Positions 37,540-50,129 of a stretch of DNA of 64,000 bases are shown here, in pieces. A program made the translations under genes and the position numbers. The notes under the pieces were generated by a model. That model had not been told where the DNA came from. It made no database searches and saw only the letters and a program-made list of their open reading frames with translations. The DNA comes from Prosapia bicincta (Eukaryota > Arthropoda > Insecta > Hemiptera > Cercopidae), in contig JBAIZL010000003.1 in NCBI GenBank assembly GCA_036971475.1, positions 80,006,428 to 80,070,427 on the forward strand, read 5' to 3'. The stretch's first letter is position 1, and every line of letters starts with the position of its first letter.

Positions 37540-40253
37540 CCCACTTTTATGGTCGATATTTTCTGTCACGGTGACTTATCACTGATATTCATTGGTAGTA
37601 CCAGTGACTAAATATGAAAAATTCCAGTTCCAGTGGCAATGGACCGATCGAAAGTTGCCTCTGTTGTGATTTCGCAAAAAGTCACAGTCACTGGATTAAA
37701 CGGCTGTGATTGGTTAATTTGTCGCTGTCACTGGCTCTGCTCTCACCGCTCGGTTCATGACGCATTATCGTGCAGTGTCGTTGATTGAAGGGGAGAGAAA
37801 GGGTTGTCTCCGTTCTGATTGGAGAAAATGTCACTGTCGTGAATGAAAAGTTACTGACATTTTATTACGTCTGTCACTGGTTCTACTCATTTACGTCGTG
37901 TGTGGGTGGTCGATTTGTGTCAGGTTTCAAGATAGTGACAGTGTTGTGTAAAGTAGACGCTATTTCGGACTCGGTAGTTTGTTCTTACCTTCGTAGGAGT
38001 TAATTTTTTCCCCGCCCATCATTTTTCGCCAGTTTTAAGTGGGTATTTGGTAGTAAGTGATTAAATTTTACAACTTTTTTAAAAGAAACCTGTTTTAATA
38101 TACAAGAAAAACAACTACTTACAATAAATTATTTTATTTTGTTAAAAAAAGGATATAAACTTTTACATTTCTTCAGTTTCACTTCCTTGATTTGAACAGT
38201 CATCACATTTGATTATTTATTTATAATGGTTTTTACGAATAAATCTGGTGCAGTCTGAACAACGCACTGTAGTTATTGTATTTCGTTTTCTTGAGCAGCA
38301 AACACATCTTCCAGATCCAGTAGCAACAGGAATATTTGGTACCACGTCTCTGTATAGACTAAGGAACAGCGCTATGTCTTTGGGGAGTTTTTTTTAATTT
38401 GTGCCCTTTCTTTCAGGTGATTTTCCATGAATGCATGATAAAGGTCTTTCACTAATTTCTTTTCTCCTGTCATTATTTTCCGGCTTGTTAAATTTGTAAA
38501 TTACAAAAGAATTTATTTCCGCGATATCCAAGTGTCTAAAAAAAAGTGATATTGGCCACCGTCTTGTTATTCCAGAGGTTGAGTACAGGGAGAACAGCTA
38601 GTCACCTGTATCGACTCCGCCCTTTGTCGAGTTGTAATCCATTATGGCTTCTGGTTTTCCCGTAATTTCATTTATGGCTGCGTCGTCGTGCATAGACGAA
38701 AGTAATAAAACAATTGTATTATTTTTTTTGATGAAATGAAATAAGCACTAACTCATCCTGAAATCCGAAGATGGAACTACCTATTTCTCTTGATTTACCA
38801 GCCTGAATAAACAGTGGTGGGATTTCCCGTTTTTTTTAGAGTCCTGAGAATGGTTAGACCATTTTAAAAAAGATGTTCTGCCAATGGAAAACTGGTATAA
38901 AAGTTGTCGGTTGTAACATTCCAATTTGAGCGTTTTATAGGTTCAACAATCCTATCTTGAATATCAAATGGAGAATTTGACTTGAAAAATGTTCCAACCT
39001 TTTGTTTCCCACAATATATTTCCAAGTTGTAGGTATAATAGCTGCGACTGTCACATAATGCATATAATTTTAAGCCAAATTTTGCCGGTTTCTGGGGCAT
39101 ACACTGAACTAAGCCATATCTACCGCGGAAAGGGTGAAGCAATTCGTCAGTTGTACAAAGGAACCAAGACAATAATTTTGCTTACATTTTGAGACAAATT
39201 GGTCATGAAATTCTCTTATTGCGGCAAGACGGTCATTTTCCTGGCGAACTTTATTTGTGTGACGATCATCAAATCTCATGCAACGTAAGAGGAACAAAAA
39301 TCTTTTGTATGAAAATAGAGCTCTTAGTTTTATAAATCCTGAACCGTCGGTAGCCCATAGCTCTTCTACATCTGTGTGACTACCTTTCTTTACAGATAAT
39401 AAAAAGAGAGCCCCAGAAACAGCACAGATTTCAGAACGTGAAGTAAGTTTGCAATCCCTCTCTCGGGAATATTGTGACTGAGTTTCACTGATAACTATAT
39501 TTGTATAAAACACAATTTTATCAATCATTTCATAAAAAAACAAATTATAGAAAAATGTCCAAAGGTATTTTCAAGGTTTTGGTTTCTCTGGAAGGTCCAG
39601 GAAATAGTTTGATTATGTTTTTCGACTTGGTTTTTTTAGAAAGGGCCACATGATTACTAACCCAGAATGTTTCCTGATCTTTACCTAAATAGAATTGACA
39701 ATCAACTTCCACTTCAACATTACCTTGATCGCCAGAACACTCTTCTCCTTCATCAACTGATTGCTCCGAATCCCTGGCCTCAAGATTTTCTTGAATAGCT
39801 TCCGCCTCATCATCAGAAAAAATATTGTTGTCTATGTTGGCGACTTCCTTGTCAGAATCATCTAATAACTGTGAAACTATTCTCTTGTAGTTGGGATTAC
39901 TCGTATAAATATACCCTTCATCGATCAACAAATACTAGGAATGGCAAGTGCCTCCTTTCAAGATTGTAGGCCTAAGTACTGATAACGAATAGGTGGAAAG
40001 GCAGCACACAGCGCCGCCACGTGACCGGCGGAAGGTTAAATAAAATTATCCTTCCAAAAAAGAAAAAAGCGAGGTGTGAAATTATTTTACCAGTGTGGTA
40101 TGCATGCTTAATACTGGCACATAGAGAGCAGTCTCAGTATCCTTTGTCACCAGTACTAAAGTCACAGATAAAAGTCACTGATCCAATTTGGCACCGTCAC
40201 TAAAATCACCAGTCCGTTGAAGTCACTGAATCGATCGTCCCTATTTCAAAGGG
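37540..40253 (-). mobile_element. piggyBac-like DNA transposon, broken
   Basis: A 2.7-kb unit contains a broken piggyBac-family transposase on the minus strand between two noncoding ends rich in TCACTG/CAGTGA motifs. Candidate ends are CCCACTTTTATGGTCGAT at 37,540 and its loose inverted counterpart ATCGTCCCTATTTCAAAGGG ending at 40,253. CCC...GGG ends and this length suit the family. The flanks (CTGT and TTTC) are not the TTAA duplication expected, so the ends are approximate or decayed. The left end has a second, truncated copy at 6.4-6.8 kb. Confidence 0.8.
38217..39931 (-). pseudogene. piggyBac-family transposase (PGBD-like), frameshifted
   Basis: The N-terminal acidic region (39,545-39,931) contains DDSDKEVANIDNNIFSDDEA. 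After a frameshift the helical part reads LFLLRCMRFDD (39,109-39,543). A second shift gives TDELLHPFRGRYG, LKLYALCDS and NWNVTTDNFYTSFPLAEHL (38,864-39,172). Downstream frames give MHDDAAINEITGKPEAIMDY, then YNSTKGGVDT. The family's catalytic Asp triad corresponds to TDELL, TTDN and GGVDT, and all three residues are visible, in different frames. A C-terminal Cys-rich zinc-binding tail GRCVCCSRKRNT and VRCSDCTRFI ends at a stop at 38,217-38,219. At least three frame breaks and several stops make it dead. Confidence 0.93.
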
Positions 40254-41139
40254 TTTCTATGAAAACTTGATATTTTATACCAGTCGCAACGTCGCGGCGT
40301 AGCTTGGCGAGAGAAAGGGAGAAGAGAAAGGAAGTGCAATAACTGTGGCTTCGATCGATCTGTTTACAACGTAAGCTATAAAGATTATATTACTTTTAGA
40401 AGAGACAGTGAAATAATTGTCGCCGTCCCCTCAGTAAGATTAAAGTTGGTATACAGCTGCTTATATAAAATACAATTATTTCACTTAGAAGTATTTGACT
40501 ACATATTAATTCTCTAGACCTGCTTTCTTCCGGGAGTTACTGAGAGGAGTTTATTATCTTATGCAAACATTATAGATTCTTCTTTTGAGACAATAACTAT
40601 TTGGAGTACGTAACGGGTGCTTAACTCCCTCCTCCATCAAAAGCTCTGAATACCTTTCCTTTCCACTTAACTAGTATGTAGCTTTCCTTTAGTATGTATA
40701 TAATGAATTGGTAATAGAATAAACTGGTTATCCGGTTTACCTGTACTAGATGGTCATGAGAGAAAGTCAGAGCGCAAAGCAATACCAACTTATTAATATG
40801 TCCAAATGTTGGCCTTGAGTCTTGTTATGTGTAATAGCAAAATAAACTTTAATGGGGAGTTAAATTCTCTTAAACTGGAGGGGCAGACGGAGACAGATAG
40901 ACAGACAGACAGGCATATAATTATTCATTACTTTACATAGATTTAATTAAAAACCATTAAAATATAAACAGAAGAATAATAGCAGAATGTTTTTATAAAT
41001 ATAATTATTGAAATGTATTTTATACATTTTTAAATACATTTTAATAACTAGAATATTTATAAAAATAGTGTACTAATATTCTTCAGTTTATATATTAACT
41101 GTTTAAAATGAAATCGATGTAAATTTGTATATATAAATT

Positions 41140-41147
41140 TGTGTTTG

Positions 41148-41180
<33 letters not shown>

Positions 41181-41222
41181 TGTGTGTATGTGTGTTGTTT
41201 GTGTGTGTGTTTTGTGTGTGTG
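41140..41222. repeat. (GT)n imperfect microsatellite
   Basis: GT repeat with GAG, TATG and GTTTGTG interruptions, ending in GCGCGCG. Confidence 0.95.
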
Positions 41223-41938
41223 CGCGCGAATGTGTATATAATATATGTAATGGAGGTGATGGTTTTCTTCTTGTATTTTTATTGAATATACAAACATAGT
41301 TTTATAAACAAGAATTAAAATTCGATAAAGTTACGAAGCTTTTTTCGTCGACTATTCAGCATTACCAACTTTACAAGTAGCCTATATGAACGTCGTCTTT
41401 CCAGTTTAATGTAATATATTTCCTTATAAAACCAAACGTAAAACTTGACACACAATAGAATACCGTGAGCGTTTCGTTATAAAAAACTAAAGCTGAAAAT
41501 GTTTTTTGACATGATATAACCCTAAACGGAACGCAGCAACAAGCCTATTGTTATGTAGTGCAGAGGGGGAGAGGGTGGGAACTTTGTGTGAAGGGTTGGG
41601 GCAACTGTTGCGGCGGGCCGTATTAGCAACAGATGCTGCGAGCGCTAATTAAAACCAGCCGTGTTCATCCCTTTGAGTACGATGAAGTTTAGATGGATCT
41701 GTGCGCGAATACTTCGAGTATCATTTCGGTCTACGTTTGCAATCACTTTAGTTTGTTTAAATTAATTACATTTTTTAATTGCCTACCTAATGCAAAACTA
41801 ATATACTTAGTTTTAATTAAATATAGATATGTAGATAAAACTGAATATTTAACTCTTTTAATAGTTTCATTTTTATAAATATCTCGAACACCAAATAATA
41901 ATCAATAATTTGTTCCTCTTACGAGTTTCAATGACCGT

Positions 41939-41961
41939 GCATCATCATCATCATCATCATT
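41939..41961. repeat. (ATC)n microsatellite
   Basis: Seven consecutive CAT/ATC trinucleotides. Confidence 0.9.
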
Positions 41962-42899
41962 AGAAATGCCTAATACATTACTTTGTAATAGTTGCTGAAT
42001 ATTGCAGTTGTATGTTACATAACTTATAGTCAATCTGGAAACGTTATGTGCAGAATTGAATTAATAAGAGGTGTGTTTTAAATAAGGACACATTTTAAGA
42101 ACAATACAATCAAAAATTTAATTAGTTATAAGTTCCAAAATAAAGAAAATTAAACAAATGAAAATTATATTCTAATTAAACTCGTGCTAAAATATTTAAT
42201 CACTTTGATTAGAAATTATTATTATTAAGTAATTTTTCCGACTCGCTGGTGACTAATATTGAATAAAGCAAGTAAAACTGTAACGGTTCAGTCTTAGCGA
42301 TCGTCAATATGTACTCCTCTTCAAATATTCAACGGATCCTGACAGCTATACGGGACTGAACGTATGGTTTCAGTATGGTTTTAAGTAACTAGAGATAAAG
42401 AGGATGGCGCATTTGATTTAGTACGGGTTTAGTGGAAGAGTTTAGCCCCCATTGGAGGTTACGCTACAGCTCATTTTCTAAAATCACCTGTTCTGAGGGT
42501 TCAGATGACGACAAAATAATCTAATGCCTTCTACATCAATATCAATAAAAGACCCCTTTCCAGGTTCAATTATTATTTCTTTAATTATGTTTGTTTGTTT
42601 GTTCTCTAGTTCATCATATTTATTTTCTTGTTCAGTTCCGTAAACACACAAGAAATTAGGAAACTCGGAATTGACTGTTTAGTGGAATTTTAGTTCATAT
42701 GGATTTTACAATGTACTGATATGTTAAGGGTTTTTATTGGTAGCTTGTGGACACCATTCTTTACGTTACTTCATTGCGGTGCGACTCCGCCATACAAGAT
42801 GCCATAACTTCTCCATATTCGTAATGCTCGGCCAACATTATGTCTATCCTATTGTAGCCTTTTTACTATCATCCATATTACGTGAGCATGAAAGGTAAT

Positions 42900-43710
42900 T
42901 AAATATTTTCAAAATTTTACGTTAATAAAGTGAGTAAAGACAAGAAATATTTGAAAGTCAATTCCTACTTGAACCAACAAAGAAAAACTTTATTTGAGTT
43001 TCTTTTTAGTTTATAATTAGGCCTACAATTAATATAAATATGTATATACATATGTCAGAATAACAATATTAAGTAGCAAAGTAGAAATAGAATTTTCTTG
43101 CAATTTTCTATTTTCCTTTTTGTGTATGGTGTTGGACTATTGTTTTTGTTTGTTACTATTTATACGCTCAAATGTTTCGTCGCTTTCATTGTGTTGTAGT
43201 TTCTGCGCATTGTCTGTTTGTGGACCAATGTTCGATACCGTTAATCCAGTTTGTTTATTTTATTCTTTTCAATCATTTTTAATCCTAAGGATAAATAATG
43301 GTGATAACATAAATAATGATTTATGCTACTGTGTGATAATCATGGCAACAATTTAAGGTTGTGCAATGGAGGTTTCGACGACAACCAAATGGGGGCAAGA
43401 AAAATTCATATAGTTCTACATCTTTGAAAAGTAGGCTACATTTTTAGCTATTGAGAAGTTGGCTCACTGCCAACGCGCTAGACTTCTAACATGAAGATAC
43501 TCAATTCGAATTTGGTCTAACCTCCCTAACGTTTATAATTTAATTGTTGAATAAATGTTTGAAAAAAACTGTATTAGCATCAATTGTCATACACTACATG
43601 TTAAAAGAAATGTATTTGAAATTGATTGGATGAATAAAAACGTATTTTATTAACGATAGAAAATTTGTACAACGTATTTATAAAGAGTGTGTGAGCTAAT
43701 AAAAGGAATT
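42900..43710 (+). repeat. Dispersed repeat with tRNA-like module, copy B
   Basis: Aligned by eye with copy A over most of its length: ATATGTATATACATATGTC, AGAATAACAATATTAAG, GTCGCTTTCATTGTGTTGTA, GGCAACAATTTAAGGT, TTTCGACGACAACC, GTTGGCTCACTGCCAACGCG and the tail GGATGAATAAAAACGTATTT. The B box is decayed. It ends near GTGAGCTAATA at about 43,700, as copy A does. Confidence 0.8.
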
Positions 43711-44200
43711 GGAAAATATAAAAAAGATGGCAGAAATGATATTAAATATAAAAAAATAAATTAAGTAATACATACAATTGTCACTTCTGCGGATAGGATT
43801 TTTCACCGATGACGTCCCTGAGCATTTCGGTTCGGTGTAGCATATTAAAAAGCCCGTCGGGGGGATTTATTATTCGCCGAGGTATCGAGGATCGTCAAAC
43901 TGAGCTTTAATTATAATAGATTTTATATGAAAGCGCGTGTTAAATTCGTACACGTTATTCCTCGCCATGAGAACTCTGCCCCAGAATATAAATTCTTTCG
44001 ATAAAGTCATTGTTTTAATGTTTTAAAGCTAAAATCCCTCTTAATCCACTAAATCCTGTGTGGGTTATGTTGAAAGTGGCACAAAACTCAGCTTACGAAA
44101 TTATATAGATGGATAATATATAAACAAATAAATTTCTTTTTCAAATATAAAACTACTGACATAAAAATAAGAAACAACATATGCAACAAGTAATATTAAC
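43711..44200. other. Unrecognised spacer between repeat copies B and C
   Basis: No coding or repeat recognised. A GC-richer patch lies at 43,790-43,890. Confidence 0.4.
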
Positions 44201-44204
44201 AAGA

Positions 44205-44870
44205 TTTTAAAGTAAATTCTTACTCAGGTCAAAAAAGAAAAATTTTATTCAATTTTTTTTAAATTTCATAATTACAATTAATATAAGTATGCAAGCCTAT
44301 ATACATATGACAGAATCACAATATTAAGGGACAAAACAAGAAAGTGAATTTCCTTCTAATTTTCCATTTTCCTTTTTTGTCACCCCAGACTCTTAGCTAT
44401 TTCTGTTCCATTTGCAAACGTTTCTTTGTGCTTTTGTTTTTCTTCCTCTAATCGTCGCTTGCGTTGTGTTGTACTTCCTTCTCGCTTTAATATCGCATTG
44501 TCTGTTGTGAAGCAACTTACGATACCGGTTATCAAGTTTGTTGATCGTTTTCATTTATTTTTAACTCGAGAGCATTATCTACGATACTGTGTGGTAACAA
44601 TGGACAGCTTAAGATTGTAGAATGGAGATTTATACGACAAACAGTTTGGGACAAAAAAAACTATGTACGAGTACATCAAATTGGTTCAATGTCAAGTGCT
44701 GGATTTAAGACATGTAGTTATTCAGTTCTAATCTGATCCAGGTATCAGGTTTTATAAATGTTGATTAATGATAAAATGTTTTTAATAACTGTATTAACAT
44801 CATTTGTCATACAATACAGGTTTAAAAATGTGTATTTGAACTTGAGCGGATGAATAAATACGTATAAATA
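44205..44870 (+). repeat. Dispersed repeat with tRNA-like module, copy C
   Basis: Shares ATACATATGACAGAATCAC, CAATATTAAGGGACAAAAC, GTCGCTTGCGTTGTGTTGTA, GATACCG, GTGGTAACAATGGACA, the degraded module TTGGTTCAATGTCAAGTGCT and the tail GATGAATAAATACGTA. It has an extra segment near 44,380-44,440 relative to copies A and B and stops earlier at its 3' end. Confidence 0.75.
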
Positions 44871-44894
44871 GAAGGAATATAACAAAACGTAAAA

Positions 44895-44925
44895 TTGTAA
44901 GAGTTGTCCAATAAGTTCGTGACTA
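44895..44925. mobile_element. Possible mariner-like terminal remnant
   Basis: GAGTTGTCCAATAAGTTCGT resembles the terminal inverted repeat of mariner-type transposons. No inverted partner and no transposase were found nearby. Confidence 0.25.
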
Positions 44926-45100
44926 AATAAAATATGTAAGAAAACCTTCCTTGCAGGGCGAATAATATATGAATAGTTCTGATTGGTCGAGATTCTCTGA
45001 CACGCGTCCAGGAGAAGAATAGCAAAGTTACTAGCGGTTAAATGGTTTTATTCTAAATATAAATTCTTTTAAACCGGTCATTTTGTATTTTTATAAAATG

Positions 45101-45122
45101 ATTGGCGCCGCATGACGCCAAT
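45101..45122. repeat. Short hairpin at the 128-bp array border
   Basis: ATTGGCG (45,101-45,107) and CGCCAAT (45,116-45,122) form a perfect 7-bp inverted repeat with an 8-bp loop, immediately before the first satellite unit at 45,125. Confidence 0.6.
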
Positions 45123-48100
45123 TTTTCTTCTAATATGTAGAGATTATGTAATGTCATCTTGCCTCATCTGTTTCATATCATCTTCCAATAGCTCCCCTAG
45201 ACATCTGTGCGTGGTCAAAGTATAACACATTCTGATACTGCCCTTATACAGTTTCTTCTAATATGTAGAGGTTATGTAATGCCATCTTGCCTCATCTGTT
45301 TCATATCATCTTCCAATAGCTCCCCTAGACATCTGTGCGTGGTCAAAGTATAACACATTCTGATACTGCCCTTATACAGTTTCTTCTAATATGTAGAGAT
45401 TATGTAATGTCATCTTGCCTCATCTGTTTCATATCATCTTCCAATAACTCCCCTAGACATCTGTGGGTAGTCAAAGTATAACACATTCTGATACTGCCCT
45501 TATACAGTTTCTTCTAATATGTAGAGGTAAAGTAATGTCATCTTGCCTCAATTCCTTCATTGCATCTTACAATAACTCCCCTAGACATCTGTGTGTGGCC
45601 AAATCATAACACATTTTGATACTGCCCTTATACAGTTTCTTCGAATATGTAGAGGTTATGTAATGTCATCTTGCCTCACCTTTTTCTCAGCGTTTTACAA
45701 TCACTCCCCTAGACATGTGTGCGTGCCGAACATAACACATTCTGATACTGCCCTTATACAGTTTCTTCGAATATGTAGAGGTTATGTAATGTCATCTTGC
45801 CTCACCTGTTTCTCAGCGTTTTACAATAACTCCCCTAGACATCTGTGCGTGCCAAACATAACACATTCTGATACTGCCCTTATACAGTTTCTTCGAATAT
45901 GTAGAGGTTATGTAATGTCATCTTGCCTCACCTGTTTCTCAGCGTTTTACAATAACTAACCTAGACATCTGTGCATGGCCAAAGCATAACACATTCTGAT
46001 ACTGCCCTTATATAGTCTAATCTTATATATAGAGGTAAAGAAATGCCATCTTGACTCACCTGTTTCATAGCATCTTACAATAACTCCCCTAGACATCTAA
46101 GCGTGGCCAAAGCATAACACATTCTGATACTGCCCTTATACAGTTTCCTCTAATATGTAGAGGTAAAGTAATGTCATCTTGCCTCAATTGCTTCATGGCA
46201 TCTTACAATAACTCCCCTTGACATCTATGCGTGGCCAAAGCATAACACATTCTGATACTGCCCTTATACAGTTTCTTCTAATATGTAGAGGTAAAGTAAT
46301 GTCATCTTGCCTCAATTGCTTCATGGCATCTTACAATAACTCCCCTTGACATCTGTACGTGACCAAAGCATAACACATTTTGATACTGCCCTTATACAGT
46401 TTCTTCTAATATGTAGAGGTTATTAAATGTCAACTTGCCACACCTGTTTCATGGCATCTTACAATAACTCCCCTAGACATCTGTGCGTGGCCAAAGCATA
46501 ACACATTCTGATACTGCCCTTATACAGTTTCTTCTAATATGTAGAGGTTATTAAATGTCAACTTGCCACACCTGTTTCATGGCATCTTACAATCACTCCC
46601 CTAGACATCTGTGCGTGGCCAAAGCATAACACATTTTGATACTGTCCTTATACAGTCTAATATTATATATAGAGGTAAAGAAATGCCATCTTGACTCACC
46701 TGTTTCATAGCATCTTACAAAAACTCCCCTAGACATCTGTGCGTGGCCAAATCATATTACATTCTGATACTGCCCTTATACAGTTTCTTTTAATATGTAG
46801 AGGTTATGTAATGCCATCTTGCCTCCACTGTTTCATAGCATCTTACAATAACTCCCCTAGACATCTGTGCGTAGCCAAATCATATTACATTCTGATACTG
46901 CCCTTATACAGTTCCTTCTAATATGTAGAGGTTATGTAATGCCATCTTGCCTCCACTGTTTCATGGCATCTTACAATAACTCCCCTAGACGTCTGTGCGT
47001 GGCCAAAACATATTACATTCTGATACTGCCCTTATACAGTTTCTTTTATTATGTAGAGGTTATGTAATGCCATCTTGCCTCCACTGTTTCATGGCATCTT
47101 ACAATAACTCCCCTAGACATCTGTGCGTAGCCAAATCATATTACATTCTGATACTGCCCTTATACAGTTCCTTCTAATATGTAGAGGTTATGTAATGCCA
47201 TCTTGCCTCCACTGTTTCATGGCATCTTACAATAACTCCCCTAGACATCTGTGCGTGGTCAAAGTAAAACATATTCTGATACTGCCCTTATACAGTTTCT
47301 TCTAATATGTATGGTTATGTAATGTCATCTTGCCTCAATTGTTTCATTGTACCTTACAATAACTCCCCTAGACATCTGTGCCTGACCAAAGCATAACACA
47401 TTCTGATACTGCCCTTATACAGTTTCTTCGTATATGTAGAGGTTATGTAATGCCATCTTGACTCACCTGTTTCATAGCATCTTACAATAACTCCCATAGA
47501 AATCTGTGCGTGGCCAAGGCATAACACATTCTGATACTGCCCTTATACAGTTTCTTCTAATATGTAGAGGTAAAGTAATGTCATCTTGCCTCACCTGTGT
47601 CATAGTAATTTACAATAACTAACCTAGACATCTGTCCGTGGTCAAAGCAAAACATATTCTGATACTGCCCTTATACAGTTTCTTCTAATATCTAGAGGTA
47701 AATTAATGCCATCTAGAATCGCCTGTTTCATGGCATCTTACAATAACTCCCCTAGGCATCTGTGCGTAGCCGAAGCATAATACATTCTGATACTGCCTTT
47801 ATACAGTTCCTTCTAATATGAAGAAGTTATGTAATGCCATCTTGCCTCACCTGTTTCATAGTATCTTACAATAACTCCCATAGAAATCTGTGCGTGGCCA
47901 AAGCATAACACATTCTGATACTGCCCTTATACAGTTTCTTCTAATATGTAGTGGTTATGTAATGCCATCTTACCTCACCTGTTTCATTGCATCTTACAAT
48001 AACTCCTCTAGACATCTGTGCGTGGCCAAAGCATAACACATTCTGATACTGCCCTTATATAGTCTAATCTTATATATAGAGGTAAAGAAATGCCATCTTG

Positions 48101-50129
48101 CCTCACCTGTTTCATAGCATCTTACAATAACTCCCCTAGACATCTATGCGTGGCCAAAGCATAACACATTCTGCTACTGCGCTTATACAGTCTCTTCTTA
48201 TATATAGAGGTAAAGTAATGTCATCTTGCCCCACCTGTTCCATAGTATCTTACAATAACTCCCCTAGACATCTGTGCGTGGCCAAAGCAAAACACATTCT
48301 GATACTGCCCTTATACAGTTTCTTCTAATATGTAGAGGTTATGTAATGCCATCTTGCCTCACCTGTTCCATAGCATCTTACAGGAACTCCACTAGACATC
48401 TGTGCGTGGCCAAAGCATAACACACTCTAATACTGTCCTTATACAATTTCATCTAATTTGTAAAGTTTTTGTAATGCCATCTTGATTCACCTTTTTCATG
48501 GCATCTTACAATAACTCCCCTAGACGTCTGTGCGTGGCCAAATCATATTACATTCAGATACTGCCCTTATACAGTTTCTTTTAATATGTAGAGGTTATGT
48601 AATGCCATCTTGCCTCCACTGTTTCATGGCATCTTACAATAACTCCCCTAGACGTCTGTGCGTGGCCAAAGCATAACACATTCTAATACTGTCCTTATAC
48701 AGTTTCATCTAATTTGTAAAGTTTTTGTAATGCCATCTTGATTCACCTTTTTCATGGCATCTTACAATAACTCCCCTAGACATCTGTGCGTAGCCAAAGC
48801 ATAATACATTTTGATACTGCCCTTATACAGTTCCTTCTAATATGTAGGGTTTATGTAATGCCATCTTGCCTCACCTGTTTCATGGTATCTTACAATAACT
48901 CCCCTAGACGTCTGTGCGTGGCCAAATCATATTACATTCTGATAATGCCCTTATACAGTTCCTTCTAATATGTAGAGGTTATGTAATGCCATCTTGCCTC
49001 CACTGTTTCATGGCATCTTACAATAACTCCCCTAGACATCTGTGCGTGTTCAAAGCAAAACATATTCTGATACTGCCCTTATACAGTTTCTTCTAATATC
49101 TAGAGGTAAATTAATGCCATCTAGAATCGCCTGTTTCATGGCATCTTACAATAACTCCCCTAGGCATCTGTGCGTAGCCAAAGCATAATATATTCTGATA
49201 CTGCCTTTATACAGTTCCTTCTAATATGATGAAAATATGTAATGCCATCTTGCCTCACCTGTTTCATGGTATCTTACAATAACTCCCCTAGACATCTGTG
49301 CGTGGTCAAAGCAAAACATATTCTGATACTGCCCTTATACAGTTTCTTCTAATATCTAGAGGTAATGCCATCTAGAAACGCCTGTTTCATGGAATCTTAC
49401 AATAACTCCCCTAGACATCTATGCGTGGCCAAAGCATAAGACATTCTGATACTGCCCTTATATAGTCTAATCTTATATATAGAGGTAAAGAAATGCCATC
49501 TTGACTCACCTGTTTCATGGCATCTTACAATAACTCCTCTAGATATCATTGCGTTGCCAAAGCATAACACATTCTGACACTGCCCTTATACAGTTTCTTC
49601 GAATATGTAGAGGTTATGTAATGCCATCTTGCCTCACCTGTTTCATAGCAACTTACAATCACTCCCCTAGACATCTGTACGTGACCAAAGCATAACACAT
49701 TTTGATACTGTCCTTATACAGTTTCTTCTAATATGTAGAGGTTATGTAATGCCATCTTGCCTCACCTGTTTCATAGCATCTTACAATCACTCCCCTAGAC
49801 ATCTATGCGTGGCCAAAGCATAACACATTTTGATACTGTCCTTATACAGTTTCTTCTAATATGTAGAGGTTATATAATGTCATCTTGTCTCACCTGTTTC
49901 ATAGCATCTTACAATCACTCCCCTAGACATCTGTACGTGACCAAAGCATAACACATTTTGATACTGTCCTTATACAGTTTCTTCTAATATGTAGAGGTTA
50001 TGTAATGTCATCTTGCCTCACCTGTTTCATAGCATCGTACAATCACTCCCCTAGACATCTGTACGTGACCAAAGCATAACACATTTTGATACTGTCCTTA
50101 TACAGTTTCTTCTAATATGTAGAGGTTAT

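Larger units (their letters stand above)
40254..42890. other. Unrecognised DNA with short simple repeats
   Basis: No gene recognised. It holds GACAGACAGACAGG at about 40,894, a GT tract (41,140-41,222) and a CAT/ATC run (41,939-41,961). A GC-richer patch lies at 41,540-41,670. TGTAACGGTTCA at about 42,277 repeats the end motif seen at the palindrome centre and at 32,082. Confidence 0.4.

Noticed and set aside
45591..49096. Several 60-122-codon plus-strand frames in the 128-bp array (for example 45,591-45,959)
   Set aside because: They recur with the unit, differ only by satellite variation and span unit borders. The unit length is not a multiple of three, so they cannot extend.
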